Source: Allocoleopsis franciscana PCC 7113 (GTDB lineage: Bacteria > Cyanobacteriota > Cyanobacteriia > Cyanobacteriales > Coleofasciculaceae). Taken from it: 64,000 nucleotides of DNA. Shown here in pieces: positions 32,872-41,254 of this stretch. Location of the stretch: NCBI RefSeq assembly GCF_000317515.1, contig NC_019739.1:1-64000 (forward strand), read 5' to 3'. The notes below the pieces were generated by a model, which saw nothing but the letters and a program-made list of their open reading frames with translations, had not been told where the DNA came from and ran no database searches. Every line of letters begins with the position of its first letter. Positions within the stretch are counted from its first letter, which is position 1. Both the position numbers and the translations under genes were made by a program.

Positions 32872-33786
32872 CTATTCCTCACCAAGTATTGCTTCCATCT
32901 CCTCCAGCAATGCTTCTAGGCGCGATCGCTTTTTGGGGTCTTCCCAAAACTTAGCTTTTTGAAGACGACGGTACGTTGCATCCATCTGCTTCTTGAGGGG
33001 TGGCAGTTCTGGAGCTTTTTGGTCAGCCTTAATCCGCTCTTTAATCTGACTGAGAGACAAATCTTCTTGTATAGCTGCATCCAACAACGCGAGGCGCGAT
33101 TCGGGGTCTTTCACGCGAGCGATCGCCTGAGCTTTAGTGTAAGCAATCTGTCCCTGCCGCAGAGCTTCCATCACCTCTTCCGGCAAGTTGAGCAGCGGCA
33201 GCCGATTCTTGACAAAAGATTCCCAGGTCATCAGCCCCAATCCAGTAAATATGTCTTGAACGACCTGAGCCTCAACGTTACCCATAACGTTATGCGTAAC
33301 TTTGCCTTCTGTCTCATTCTGCATTCGGTGCAGAATCTTAATCACTGCCGTCGTTGGCTGACTTAATTTAAGGGCAATGAGCTGTAAAATCCCTTCCGTC
33401 TCCTCTACAGGGTTGAGGTCTTCCCGGTGGAGATTTTCAATCAGAGCTAACTGCAAAGCCTCTTCGTCACTCAGTTGCCGCACTACAACTGGCACTTCCG
33501 TCAGTCCCACCTCTAGAGCAGCTCGGTAACGTCGTTCCCCTGCAACCAACTCATACACCCCATCACTCAAGCGTCGCACCAACAGCGGCTCTAAGATGCC
33601 ATGCTCCTTTACCGACTGCACCAACTGCTGCAACTTTTGCGGGTCAAAGTAACGTCGAGGTTGCTGTTGGGGTAACTTAATCGCATCTATTGCCACCGAC
33701 TCCCCTGTTGTTGGAGCGTCTCCAAACAAAGCATCTAGACCAAGGCCTTTAATCTGGCGGTAGGGTTGACTCACTTTAGGCTTCAT
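32872..33786 (-). CDS. parB: ParB-type partition protein
   Basis: The product is 304 aa. The N-terminal domain has the ParB box order: QQQPRRYFDPQKLQQLVQSV, VRRLSDGVYELVAGERRYRA (GERRYRA signature) and LIENLHREDLNPVEE. A central HTH region (QPTTAVIKILHRM; then EALRQGQIAYTKA) follows, then a helical tail. ParB binds parS and loads the partition complex, probably as a CTP-dependent clamp. Its ATG overlaps the parA stop by four bases. The coding sequence contains a 24-bp near-palindrome (33277-33300). Confidence 0.93.
   Translation of the reverse strand: MKPKVSQPYRQIKGLGLDALFGDAPTTGESVAIDAIKLPQQQPRRYFDPQKLQQLVQSVKEHGILEPLLVRRLSDGVYELVAGERRYRAALEVGLTEVPVVVRQLSDEEALQLALIENLHREDLNPVEETEGILQLIALKLSQPTTAVIKILHRMQNETEGKVTHNVMGNVEAQVVQDIFTGLGLMTWESFVKNRLPLLNLPEEVMEALRQGQIAYTKAQAIARVKDPESRLALLDAAIQEDLSLSQIKERIKADQKAPELPPLKKQMDATYRRLQKAKFWEDPKKRSRLEALLEEMEAILGEE
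33277..33300. promoter_or_regulatory. 24-bp near-perfect palindrome inside parB (candidate parS-like site)
   Basis: The two 12-bp halves, GTTACCCATAAC and GTTATGCGTAAC, are reverse complements except at one position. It encodes THNVMG within the DNA-binding half of ParB. It does not resemble the chromosomal parS consensus. Position inside parB suggests a partition or regulatory site, but coding constraint could also explain it. Confidence 0.5.
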
Positions 33787-34538
33787 TTCAAACCCTCCAT
33801 AGCTCCAGCAACTTGCTGCAACGTGGCAAGAGCGGGATGTTTTTTGTTGTAATCTGCCAGGGGAACATGAGCCTCAGCCGCATCGGCGAGAGCTGTAGAG
33901 CGAGGTATTGGAGGAAAAACTTTCCCAAACTGAGACATTTGCTCGTTGATAGCTTGCAACGCTCGTACATCCTGGGAGTTGGATTTGGCATACATGGAGG
34001 GAACAAAGCCTGCAATTTCTAACTGACGGTTGGCTCTCGACTTCACTCGCGCCACCGTTGAAAGGAGAAGTTCAGTTCCACAGAAAGCTTTGTACTGAGT
34101 TTGGATGGGTACCAAGACATGAGTTGCACTCACCAAACTGATGTAACTCAGCAAACCGAGGGAAGGGGGACAGTCAATTAAGATAAAGTCATACTGCTCT
34201 TGCACAGGTTTGAGGGCGTCCTGAAGACGAATATCTCGCATATCTGCCATTACCAGCTCTAACTCAGCACCACTCAGTTTGATATTTGCAGGAACCAAAT
34301 CCATACCGTGAATGTTGGGGTGGATGGGTAGAGGGCGATCGGCAATCACGGAGTCGTAAATTGTCTCCTTCAGCTCAGATGGTTCCAATCCCATGAAAAG
34401 TGTCAGTGACCCTTGAGGGTCCATATCCACCAGAAGGACACGGTGCTTGCGCTGTTGTAGGTGGTAGCCGAGGTTCATCGTCAACGTACTTTTGCCCACG
34501 CCCCCCGACTGATTAAATAAGGCAATAATTCGGCTCAC
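33783..34538 (-). CDS. parA: ParA-type partition ATPase
   Basis: The product is 251 aa. A deviant Walker A, QSGGVGKSTLTMNLG, lies at residues 9-23; motif A' follows as VDMDPQGSLT and the Walker B region as FILIDCPPSLG. It lacks an N-terminal HTH, so it is a short (type Ib-like) ParA. It starts with GTG at 34538 and has a GGAG site. ParA forms the ATP-dependent nucleoid gradient that moves ParB-bound plasmid copies. Confidence 0.95.
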   Translation of the reverse strand: MSRIIALFNQSGGVGKSTLTMNLGYHLQQRKHRVLLVDMDPQGSLTLFMGLEPSELKETIYDSVIADRPLPIHPNIHGMDLVPANIKLSGAELELVMADMRDIRLQDALKPVQEQYDFILIDCPPSLGLLSYISLVSATHVLVPIQTQYKAFCGTELLLSTVARVKSRANRQLEIAGFVPSMYAKSNSQDVRALQAINEQMSQFGKVFPPIPRSTALADAAEAHVPLADYNKKHPALATLQQVAGAMEGLK

Positions 34539-34612
34539 TCTTGCAACTCCTGTGTACTCCCAATTTCTCTCTTAAAGCGCTGTCCTTACGTTCCCCTAAT
34601 TTTGGCGTGAGT

Positions 34613-34651
34613 GGCTCAACTGTTGTCCTGGTAACGTACCTAACTTGAGCC
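34613..34651. promoter_or_regulatory. Inverted repeat upstream of parA
   Basis: GGCTCAA (34613-34619 includes it) and TTGAGCC (34645-34651) are reverse complements with a 25-bp spacer containing GGTAACGTACC. No T-run follows. It lies about 75 bp upstream of parA and could be an operator or part of a centromere-like site. Confidence 0.4.
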
Positions 34652-34684
34652 AATGGCTCTCAAATTGTTGATAACCTCTGCGCT

Positions 34685-35356
34685 CTATGGGGCTTCTTTT
34701 TCAGTACCACCATCCTCTTTAGTGACCGTCCATGTCGCTTGCTGACCCTGTCGCCCACCCTTAGTGAACGTGAAGCCGAACCGCTCGAAGGATTGGTAGC
34801 GTCCTAGGTTTTTAGGGGAAAGACCGAGGATTTGAGCAAGCTGAGAAGTACTCAACTGCCAGCCGTGCTGATAGGCATCCTCCAAGGCTCGTTGGGGAGC
34901 GAGCGGATCGGAAGTTGACCGATAGAGGTCTGCCATTTGACGCTGCTCTTGCCGCATCTGTTCTTGTGTCCGCGTCACTTCCTGCATCAGAGCGGCTAAA
35001 GAGGTAACAAGCGCTGATGACTCTTCTCCTTTCGCTAAACTCTGTTCGCTGTACTGTTCAGTAAACAGTTTACTGGACAAAGGAGATTTTGTGCTTCTCT
35101 GTTCAGTATCGAATTCTTGGGTAGTTTGGCAACCCATCTTTTCCAGCGCTTCGGACATTGAGTTGCCAAGTTCGAGTAGTCCATGCAACTCATCTAAAAG
35201 CTTCAGTTGCTTGCTCGTCACAAAGGCTTTGTTTCCTTTGCGGAGTGGCTCAATTTGAAGTGCTTGAATTCTGGTGTAAACGGCGGTACGACCAATCCCG
35301 TAGCGGCTCTGGAGTCCAGACAGGGCAATCCGGTCGATTTGTGCGAAAGATGCCAT
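34685..35356 (-). CDS. HTH DNA-binding protein of the partition region
   Basis: The product is 223 aa. Residues 14-45 (LQSRYGIGRTAVYTRIQALQ) form a MerR-like or excisionase-like winged helix. The middle contains a coiled coil (LAALMQEVTRTQEQMRQEQRQ), and residues 165-205 form a second HTH (STSQLAQILGLSPKNLGRYQ). Its 5' region carries GTTTACTG/CAGTAAAC palindromes upstream of and inside the gene, which suggests autoregulation. It may be a third partition component, a segregation regulator or a copy-control protein. No named family is certain. Confidence 0.7.
   Translation of the reverse strand: MASFAQIDRIALSGLQSRYGIGRTAVYTRIQALQIEPLRKGNKAFVTSKQLKLLDELHGLLELGNSMSEALEKMGCQTTQEFDTEQRSTKSPLSSKLFTEQYSEQSLAKGEESSALVTSLAALMQEVTRTQEQMRQEQRQMADLYRSTSDPLAPQRALEDAYQHGWQLSTSQLAQILGLSPKNLGRYQSFERFGFTFTKGGRQGQQATWTVTKEDGGTEKEAP
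35059..35075. promoter_or_regulatory. Perfect 17-bp palindrome inside the HTH gene
   Basis: CAGTAAAC-A-GTTTACTG is perfectly symmetric and repeats the motif found just upstream of the gene at 35365-35401. Reuse of the same 8-bp arm suggests a binding site of the encoded protein or of ParB. Confidence 0.55.
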
Positions 35357-35364
35357 TAGGGATT

Positions 35365-35401
35365 TGTTTACTGAACTGTTGCGTGAACGGTTTAGTAAAC
35401 A
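35365..35401. promoter_or_regulatory. Operator candidate upstream of the HTH gene
   Basis: TGTTTACT (35365-35372) and AGTAAACA (35394-35401) are exact reverse complements. The right arm also forms an 11-bp palindrome, GTTTAGTAAAC (35390-35400). The site lies 9-45 bp upstream of the start at 35356, where a repressor would block transcription. Confidence 0.6.
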
Positions 35402-35557
35402 TTATCAAAAAATAGGGGGGCAAGAGTCATGTTTCCCGTCGCTCTCGTGAGCGCTTCTTGAAGTTTCCTTATCCTGCTATTGGGGTTCTGGCTGTCTTGC
35501 AACACCCTTACTAACGCGACTCGACCGTCTGCTAAGCTAGCCTGTCAGAGCCATAGC

Positions 35558-37603
35558 CTAATCCAAACTGCTATCCCACAGACCAATAAACTGCTCTCTC
35601 CCAACGACAGAAGATAAATTAGGCCAGAGGGTTCTTTCAACTCCCTCCATGTCTGCACCAATTTCACCGCCGTAAAGCAAGATGCGGCTAAGAGCGTTGT
35701 TGAAGAGGCGACAAACAACCTCTGGTAAATGTAAGCATCCGGCGCAGGCTCCGCCTAAAGTCTCTTCACAGTAGGGATCAAACATACAATCACCGCGCTC
35801 TTCTAGAAGGCTCTTAAAGGCTTGGTCTAGACGCTGCTCAAAGAATGTTTTTAGCCCTCCTAGTGAAAACTCTTGAAGGCGATTTACAAAAATAATCGTC
35901 TGGTTGAGGCTTAACAGTAGATGCTCAGAAAGAGCCGTTTCGCCGAAGCTGCTTTGGTCTGCGATCGCTCGAATCAGAAGATGAGTAGCACTGTGTATAG
36001 CAGAACCAACCAGCCAGGAAATCAATAAATCTTGAGAAAGTTGATCGCTAAAGGCAGGTCCACTTCTGCTCGTAATCCTGCTGTGGTGCTCCAGAAGCCA
36101 GAGTGTTGGTTCAGCGATAGTAGCAGGATCGGGAGCTAATTTGTTGGCATGGAGCCATTTAACAATTCGCTTCGCATCAAACTCAAAGGAAAGCGCCTCA
36201 GTTTTGAGTTTATAAACAGGCATGGGAATCCAATTCCCCGCAGGTTCGTCACCAGCCAAATCAAAGTTCTTGCGATCAAATGCCCAGAGGACAGCTGCTT
36301 CAGGCTGATGAGAGAGGCGAGTGTATCCATAGGCAAGATGTAAGACAGGCAAGTCTTGAATGACTTGAACTTGACTGATTCCCAAACTCTTACGCATTAA
36401 ATCCCCGGCTTTTGAAAGATTGGCATGAAAGGGAGAGCCAATCTGATCCAAGCGCTTTACAGCATTGTCGAGGCTTTCACGCTGCAAATCTAAGAGAACG
36501 GCACAGTTAGTCAGTTGTTCTCTAAGGGTATAAGCATTTTCTTGAGCGGTTGTTAAGTCTTGGTTGCGATCGCGAGTTTCTCTCTCAGCTTGAGCGTCTC
36601 CCAGAAGTTGCAGGGTGCTGGGGGAAAGCCTCGCTAGAGCTTTTCTTAATTCAGCCACAACCGGACCACCCGCATCACTCTCCTGAACTTGTTTTCTGTT
36701 AGCCAAAATAGTTTGGATTTGTCCCTCACCCAAACCGCTCATTTGTAGCGTCTTAATGAGTTGCTCCAATTCTCTCTGGTCTTCCTGAGTTCCTTTCCCA
36801 AGAACACGAATAATTTCTGTTAGTTCAGAAAGACTTTTGCCCAGACAATCGAAGTAGCCTAGATGTATTGCTAAAAGGGCTTGAAGAGACTCAGGATAAG
36901 GCAAAAATTTCTCAACATTGGGAGTTGGATTAATCCGAGAAATCGAATGAACAACCTGAAGTTTCTTATCAGAAACATTCGTCAAAGCCATCATCGGACT
37001 AGGAGGCTTTCCAGTTTTTGCCTCTACAGAATCAGCTACATCAGGGCGCTTCATAATAGATTGCTTAGGCAAAGGACGAACAATCGACGCCGCATGACTA
37101 CAGTTACTAACTTTGCACCGCCAGCGTTTAGAAGTACCCCTTTCCAGCACTAAGTATTCAAAAGCGTGATAAGGACAAGCATCCGGGAACAATTGGAGCA
37201 TCGTGCCATCAGCATGGGCAAAAACAAAGGGAATTTCGTTGAGAGTTGGATGATTACAATGATGACAACGCGCCTCTGGATCTCCAGTCCATTTCTTCAT
37301 TTGGCGAATTGCTCCGCATTTGGCACACTCTCGAACTTCTAACCTGCTACCATTAACGGATTGAGTGATAACAGAAACAAATTCTGCCGTGTACCTGCGG
37401 AATGCATCCATTTGAGCATCTAGATGTTTCCAGCGTGTCAGTTCTTGTCGTACAGCATCCTGTAAATCTTTACCTAGGTCGTCTACCTTACGAGCAAAGT
37501 GACGTCTAATTTCAATAGTTCCGACAGGAATTGTAGCAACAGTTCCGGGTTCAAAACGGTGTAAAACTTGTCCTTTGGAACGGGTGTATGCTTGTTTACT
37601 CAT
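35558..37603 (-). CDS. drmB: DISARM protein DrmB (DUF1998)
   Basis: The product is 681 aa. Two Cys clusters near the N-terminus (CAKCGAIRQ ... CHHCNHP, with a later CPYHAFEY) look zinc-binding. The C-terminus carries the DUF1998 pattern: CMFDPYCEETLGGACAGCLH, then LPEVVCRLFNNALSRILLYGG. DrmB is the DUF1998 partner of the DrmA helicase, forming the DrmAB core that recognises phage DNA. It follows drmA by 21 bp. Length fits known DrmB proteins (about 600-700 aa). Confidence 0.88.
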   Translation of the reverse strand: MSKQAYTRSKGQVLHRFEPGTVATIPVGTIEIRRHFARKVDDLGKDLQDAVRQELTRWKHLDAQMDAFRRYTAEFVSVITQSVNGSRLEVRECAKCGAIRQMKKWTGDPEARCHHCNHPTLNEIPFVFAHADGTMLQLFPDACPYHAFEYLVLERGTSKRWRCKVSNCSHAASIVRPLPKQSIMKRPDVADSVEAKTGKPPSPMMALTNVSDKKLQVVHSISRINPTPNVEKFLPYPESLQALLAIHLGYFDCLGKSLSELTEIIRVLGKGTQEDQRELEQLIKTLQMSGLGEGQIQTILANRKQVQESDAGGPVVAELRKALARLSPSTLQLLGDAQAERETRDRNQDLTTAQENAYTLREQLTNCAVLLDLQRESLDNAVKRLDQIGSPFHANLSKAGDLMRKSLGISQVQVIQDLPVLHLAYGYTRLSHQPEAAVLWAFDRKNFDLAGDEPAGNWIPMPVYKLKTEALSFEFDAKRIVKWLHANKLAPDPATIAEPTLWLLEHHSRITSRSGPAFSDQLSQDLLISWLVGSAIHSATHLLIRAIADQSSFGETALSEHLLLSLNQTIIFVNRLQEFSLGGLKTFFEQRLDQAFKSLLEERGDCMFDPYCEETLGGACAGCLHLPEVVCRLFNNALSRILLYGGEIGADMEGVERTLWPNLSSVVGREQFIGLWDSSLD

Positions 37604-37624
37604 GTATTCTCCAATAACAAATAG

Positions 37625-40600
37625 TTAGTATCCAGTAATCCGAATGCCTGCATCGACATCCCGCAGAGATAACAACAAGCGAAAGTTATGAGCGATATCA
37701 TCCTTAGTCAAACCGCTTGTGACATTATTGGGTTCATTAGGGTCTTGTACAATGCGTTCAACCTGGGATAAGAAAGCATCTTCTACCAGAGCGAGTGGTG
37801 TATCAAAGACCTGTCCCTCTGCTAGACTATCAGGATTAATAGTTGTGCTAATTTTGGCTACTAGAGCCTTTAAATCAATTGGAACTCGCCCTTGTCCGAT
37901 GCCATAAATTAGCTCCCGCAATTTATCAACCTTGTCCATTTCTGCTAGGTCGCTAACCTGATTTCCCGGTCGAGCCGCAGGACCATCAATGTGAAGTAAC
38001 CGACCCAGAAGCAAACCAAAAGCTGTTCGGTAAAGAGCATTGTGAGCAAAGCGGTCAATCGGGACAGCTTCCACCATCTGCTCCAAGTATTCGTGAGCTT
38101 TAACAAAGTAGTCGAAAATCGCCCGTTCGCGAGCGCGTTGAGGCCGAAACAAAATGAATACTAATCCCGGTACAGTGCGCCCAGCACGACTCGATGCCTG
38201 AATGTATTCAGCGGTTGTATTAGGCCAACCAAAGAACAGCATCAGATTGAGGCGATCGATATCAACACCATGAGAAATCAGACTGGTTGCAACAACATCT
38301 GATAGCCTTTGTGATTCGCTCAAATTCGGAGTGAGTTGGGATGTTTCCATCCGTTGGAGAACTTCCTTTACTACTTCAATGCCGTCATCCCCAGACAAAG
38401 TAATTGCCTCTGGGAGCATAGTATTGGCTCGGTCTTCGCCAAACTCTTCTCTCAGACCAGCTTTCACTTGTTCATTGATAGAGCGTCGAATATCAGAGCC
38501 ATCATTTTTTGAGTTAACGTATGTGCAACAAAGGTCATGCTGATCAACCAGTTTCAAAAAAGTATCATCTGTGATATTCCCCAATCCATACTCGACTTTA
38601 AACTTTGCCGGATTACTACGAATAATCTCTAACTCAGTACGAATAGCTTGAATCAGAGCCATTGCTGCATCAAGTGAATTCACAGAGGTAGGACGCAGCC
38701 CAACGAAACCTCGTGTAACGTACTTGCTATGAGCATTGGCATAGAAACTACGACCTTGAGCCGGTCCTCGGACAGGAAATTGAGAGAGTTCTCGCCAATA
38801 AAGATGCTTTGTCTGTTGCTCTGCGCCCTCAATGGTTGCAGTTGCTGCCAAAACTTTGGGACGTATGCCTTTCCGTTCTTGGTGAATTACATCAATGAGA
38901 GCTTCATAATGACCGTCAAATGTCCCTAGTTCCTCGCGGAGTAAATGCAATTCATCTTGAAAAATTAGAGGGATGCCAGGGTCAACAGGTGGCTTAGACA
39001 AAGGCTTAATTTGTTTACGAGTACATCCCCCAACTGAATCGTTTTTATGGCAAGTATTGTTAGCTGTAAATCCATGCACAGAGCAGACGTCAGAAACAGC
39101 CCCGAACAAAGTACGACTGGCTGGACGGAAAGTGATATTAGCAATTTTATCCAGGGTTCCTACTAACAGGGTTGGCAATCGGCTGTAGATATCCTCATCC
39201 ACAATATATAGTGGAAGTTCACGACCGCAAGCAGCTTTTGTTGAAGATTGATCTAGAGAGCCACAACGATGCCGTAGTTCATTAGTTGCTCTATCAATAA
39301 AAGTGTGAATTTCCTCTAGCCCACAATAAGGACAGCGCATAACCATCCTGTATTGCTGAATTGATTCAGGAACGTAGTATCCAACATCCGCTGCGGTTAT
39401 TTGCTTGGGAACTTTGCCTAATGCTGCTTGCATTTTATTGCGTGCTTGCATCCGGTAGCGTTCCATCTCATCAGGAACGTACTTGAGAGAGTTGGGGCTA
39501 TTATCTCGCCCTCCATAATAACCAACTGTAAATTCAGAGGTTTTTGCTAAATCTGGTTGCTTTTTCCTAAGTTCATCAGCAGCGACCAACGTATCCAGAA
39601 AACGCTGAAGCTGCTGGTATGTCAGTAAGCGTAGAGGATATCGCAACCAGGCAACCATTCCCCAATCTCGACCCCGTAGGCGGTCAAAAAAGGCTTGAGT
39701 TAGGATTATTCCCATCACAGCCTCAGATTTACCACCACCTGTAGGAAAGTGAACTACAGCAGCATGGTCAATCTGCACTAAAGAATTGTTAGCAAAATCT
39801 TCAGTCCACTGACGTGCTGCCAAAGCTGCTAAATTTGAAACAATATAGACAATCTGAAAAGGTCGCCAATTTTGATAGGGAGTTTTGTTTCGCTTAGTGC
39901 GATTTTCATCAATATCAGCAAAAGTCTGATTCATCAAGTTGAAAGCCCGCCGCAGCATCATATATCGGGTATCTTCCAGAACTTGAATGCCTAGCTCAAA
40001 CCGCTCAATTTCTTTTTTAAATTTGTCTAAATCTTCTTGTGCTTCCGAACTATATTGAGTCCCCCCAGTTTGGGGATGCTTTTGATTAATCAATGCTTGC
40101 CAGCTATCTCGATAGTCCCACATTTTTTGGCGAATAGTCTTGAGTACCTGAATATCCGCATCGCCTGTGGAGGTTGCTAAATCCTTAAAAGGAGCTTGAA
40201 TACCAGCAGTATAAAGTCTTTTCTGCCAGTAAATTGGTAAAAACTCAGTCCAAATACGAACTATACTCTGATTATTCTCGACCCCCGGCGTGCAGTTAAT
40301 TCCTTGAGCAGGAACAGTAGAATCTACTTGATAAGAAATCTGAAAGCGAGATAGTTCTATAGGTTGCCACATTTCTTCGGGCAACTTAATTTCTAAATAA
40401 GCCCCAAATAAACCTGTATCTCTAGGGTCATTAAATCCCCCAACCTGGTCACTCTTGTTTCTTAAAAATAGGCGTAACCTCGTTTGTCCACCCAAATTTC
40501 GCTTTTGAGCTTCTACCGTCACGATGAAGTTAACGGGAGCAACTTGACCAGGCTGAACTTCACTCTTATTTGCCTCGTTCTTATTTTTATTCTTCTCGGA

Positions 40601-41251
40601 TTTGCTCAAAACTCGTTTACGGAGTTCTGCCTGAAGCCCTTGGTGATTTTCGTTAGCCAAGGTAATCTCTTGCTCCTTCAAATCATCAATAATCTGAGGT
40701 AGCCCAAATAACCAAGCGAGCGGGTCTTTTTGATGTTCTTCAGATACCTTTTTGATTTGTTCAGCAATATCTTGATTCAGTTTGAGAAGGGTGGGGGAAG
40801 AATCAGAAACTAAATCCTGAATGCTTGAATTGATGGCAGCACTGATATCAAAACGCTGCCACATGGAGCGGAGTGACTTCTCAGCAACTTTACTCAAATC
40901 AATTTTAGGCAAGAAAACGCTGAATCGAACTTTCAACTCAATAAGCAACTGCTTTTTATTCCAGTCTGGTGCTAGGTTAATAGCTAAACCACAGTTGCTT
41001 GGGCGGAAAGTATTTTGCTGTTGGCTGCTTGATGGAACGGCGGCGGGCGGGGGTAGCGGTGATAAGTATCCAGTTGGCATCAAGCGTCGTGGCTCAGTTG
41101 CACCTTTGACTACACTCCGATGCTCTGATGTTCCAGTGATATGACCGTGTATGCGCTTATAAAAGCTCTCTACAAACTGTAAATGTTCTTCCTGCCTTTC
41201 TTGGTTAGATACATCCAAACCATTGTCACTGAGGATAAATTCAGGTTTCAT
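37625..41251 (-). CDS. drmA: DISARM helicase DrmA
   Basis: This 1,208-aa SF2 helicase has Walker A (PTGGGKS) at about residue 502, a DELH box (FQDELHLL) at about 765, motif III ATATIEG, and motif VI QASSRAGR at about 1020, with a four-Cys zinc cluster between (CPYCGLEEIH ... HRCGSL). The N-terminal 450 residues are the DrmA-specific region. DrmA translocates on DNA and, with DrmB, forms the trigger-gated core of DISARM. It starts 3 bp after the drmE stop. All key motifs are intact. Confidence 0.92.
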   Translation of the reverse strand: MKPEFILSDNGLDVSNQERQEEHLQFVESFYKRIHGHITGTSEHRSVVKGATEPRRLMPTGYLSPLPPPAAVPSSSQQQNTFRPSNCGLAINLAPDWNKKQLLIELKVRFSVFLPKIDLSKVAEKSLRSMWQRFDISAAINSSIQDLVSDSSPTLLKLNQDIAEQIKKVSEEHQKDPLAWLFGLPQIIDDLKEQEITLANENHQGLQAELRKRVLSKSEKNKNKNEANKSEVQPGQVAPVNFIVTVEAQKRNLGGQTRLRLFLRNKSDQVGGFNDPRDTGLFGAYLEIKLPEEMWQPIELSRFQISYQVDSTVPAQGINCTPGVENNQSIVRIWTEFLPIYWQKRLYTAGIQAPFKDLATSTGDADIQVLKTIRQKMWDYRDSWQALINQKHPQTGGTQYSSEAQEDLDKFKKEIERFELGIQVLEDTRYMMLRRAFNLMNQTFADIDENRTKRNKTPYQNWRPFQIVYIVSNLAALAARQWTEDFANNSLVQIDHAAVVHFPTGGGKSEAVMGIILTQAFFDRLRGRDWGMVAWLRYPLRLLTYQQLQRFLDTLVAADELRKKQPDLAKTSEFTVGYYGGRDNSPNSLKYVPDEMERYRMQARNKMQAALGKVPKQITAADVGYYVPESIQQYRMVMRCPYCGLEEIHTFIDRATNELRHRCGSLDQSSTKAACGRELPLYIVDEDIYSRLPTLLVGTLDKIANITFRPASRTLFGAVSDVCSVHGFTANNTCHKNDSVGGCTRKQIKPLSKPPVDPGIPLIFQDELHLLREELGTFDGHYEALIDVIHQERKGIRPKVLAATATIEGAEQQTKHLYWRELSQFPVRGPAQGRSFYANAHSKYVTRGFVGLRPTSVNSLDAAMALIQAIRTELEIIRSNPAKFKVEYGLGNITDDTFLKLVDQHDLCCTYVNSKNDGSDIRRSINEQVKAGLREEFGEDRANTMLPEAITLSGDDGIEVVKEVLQRMETSQLTPNLSESQRLSDVVATSLISHGVDIDRLNLMLFFGWPNTTAEYIQASSRAGRTVPGLVFILFRPQRARERAIFDYFVKAHEYLEQMVEAVPIDRFAHNALYRTAFGLLLGRLLHIDGPAARPGNQVSDLAEMDKVDKLRELIYGIGQGRVPIDLKALVAKISTTINPDSLAEGQVFDTPLALVEDAFLSQVERIVQDPNEPNNVTSGLTKDDIAHNFRLLLSLRDVDAGIRITGY

Positions 41252-41254
41252 AAG

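Noticed and set aside
34613-34651. Inverted repeat as a transcription terminator
   Set aside because: Arms are only 7 bp with a 25-bp spacer and no T-run; kept only as a weak regulatory site.
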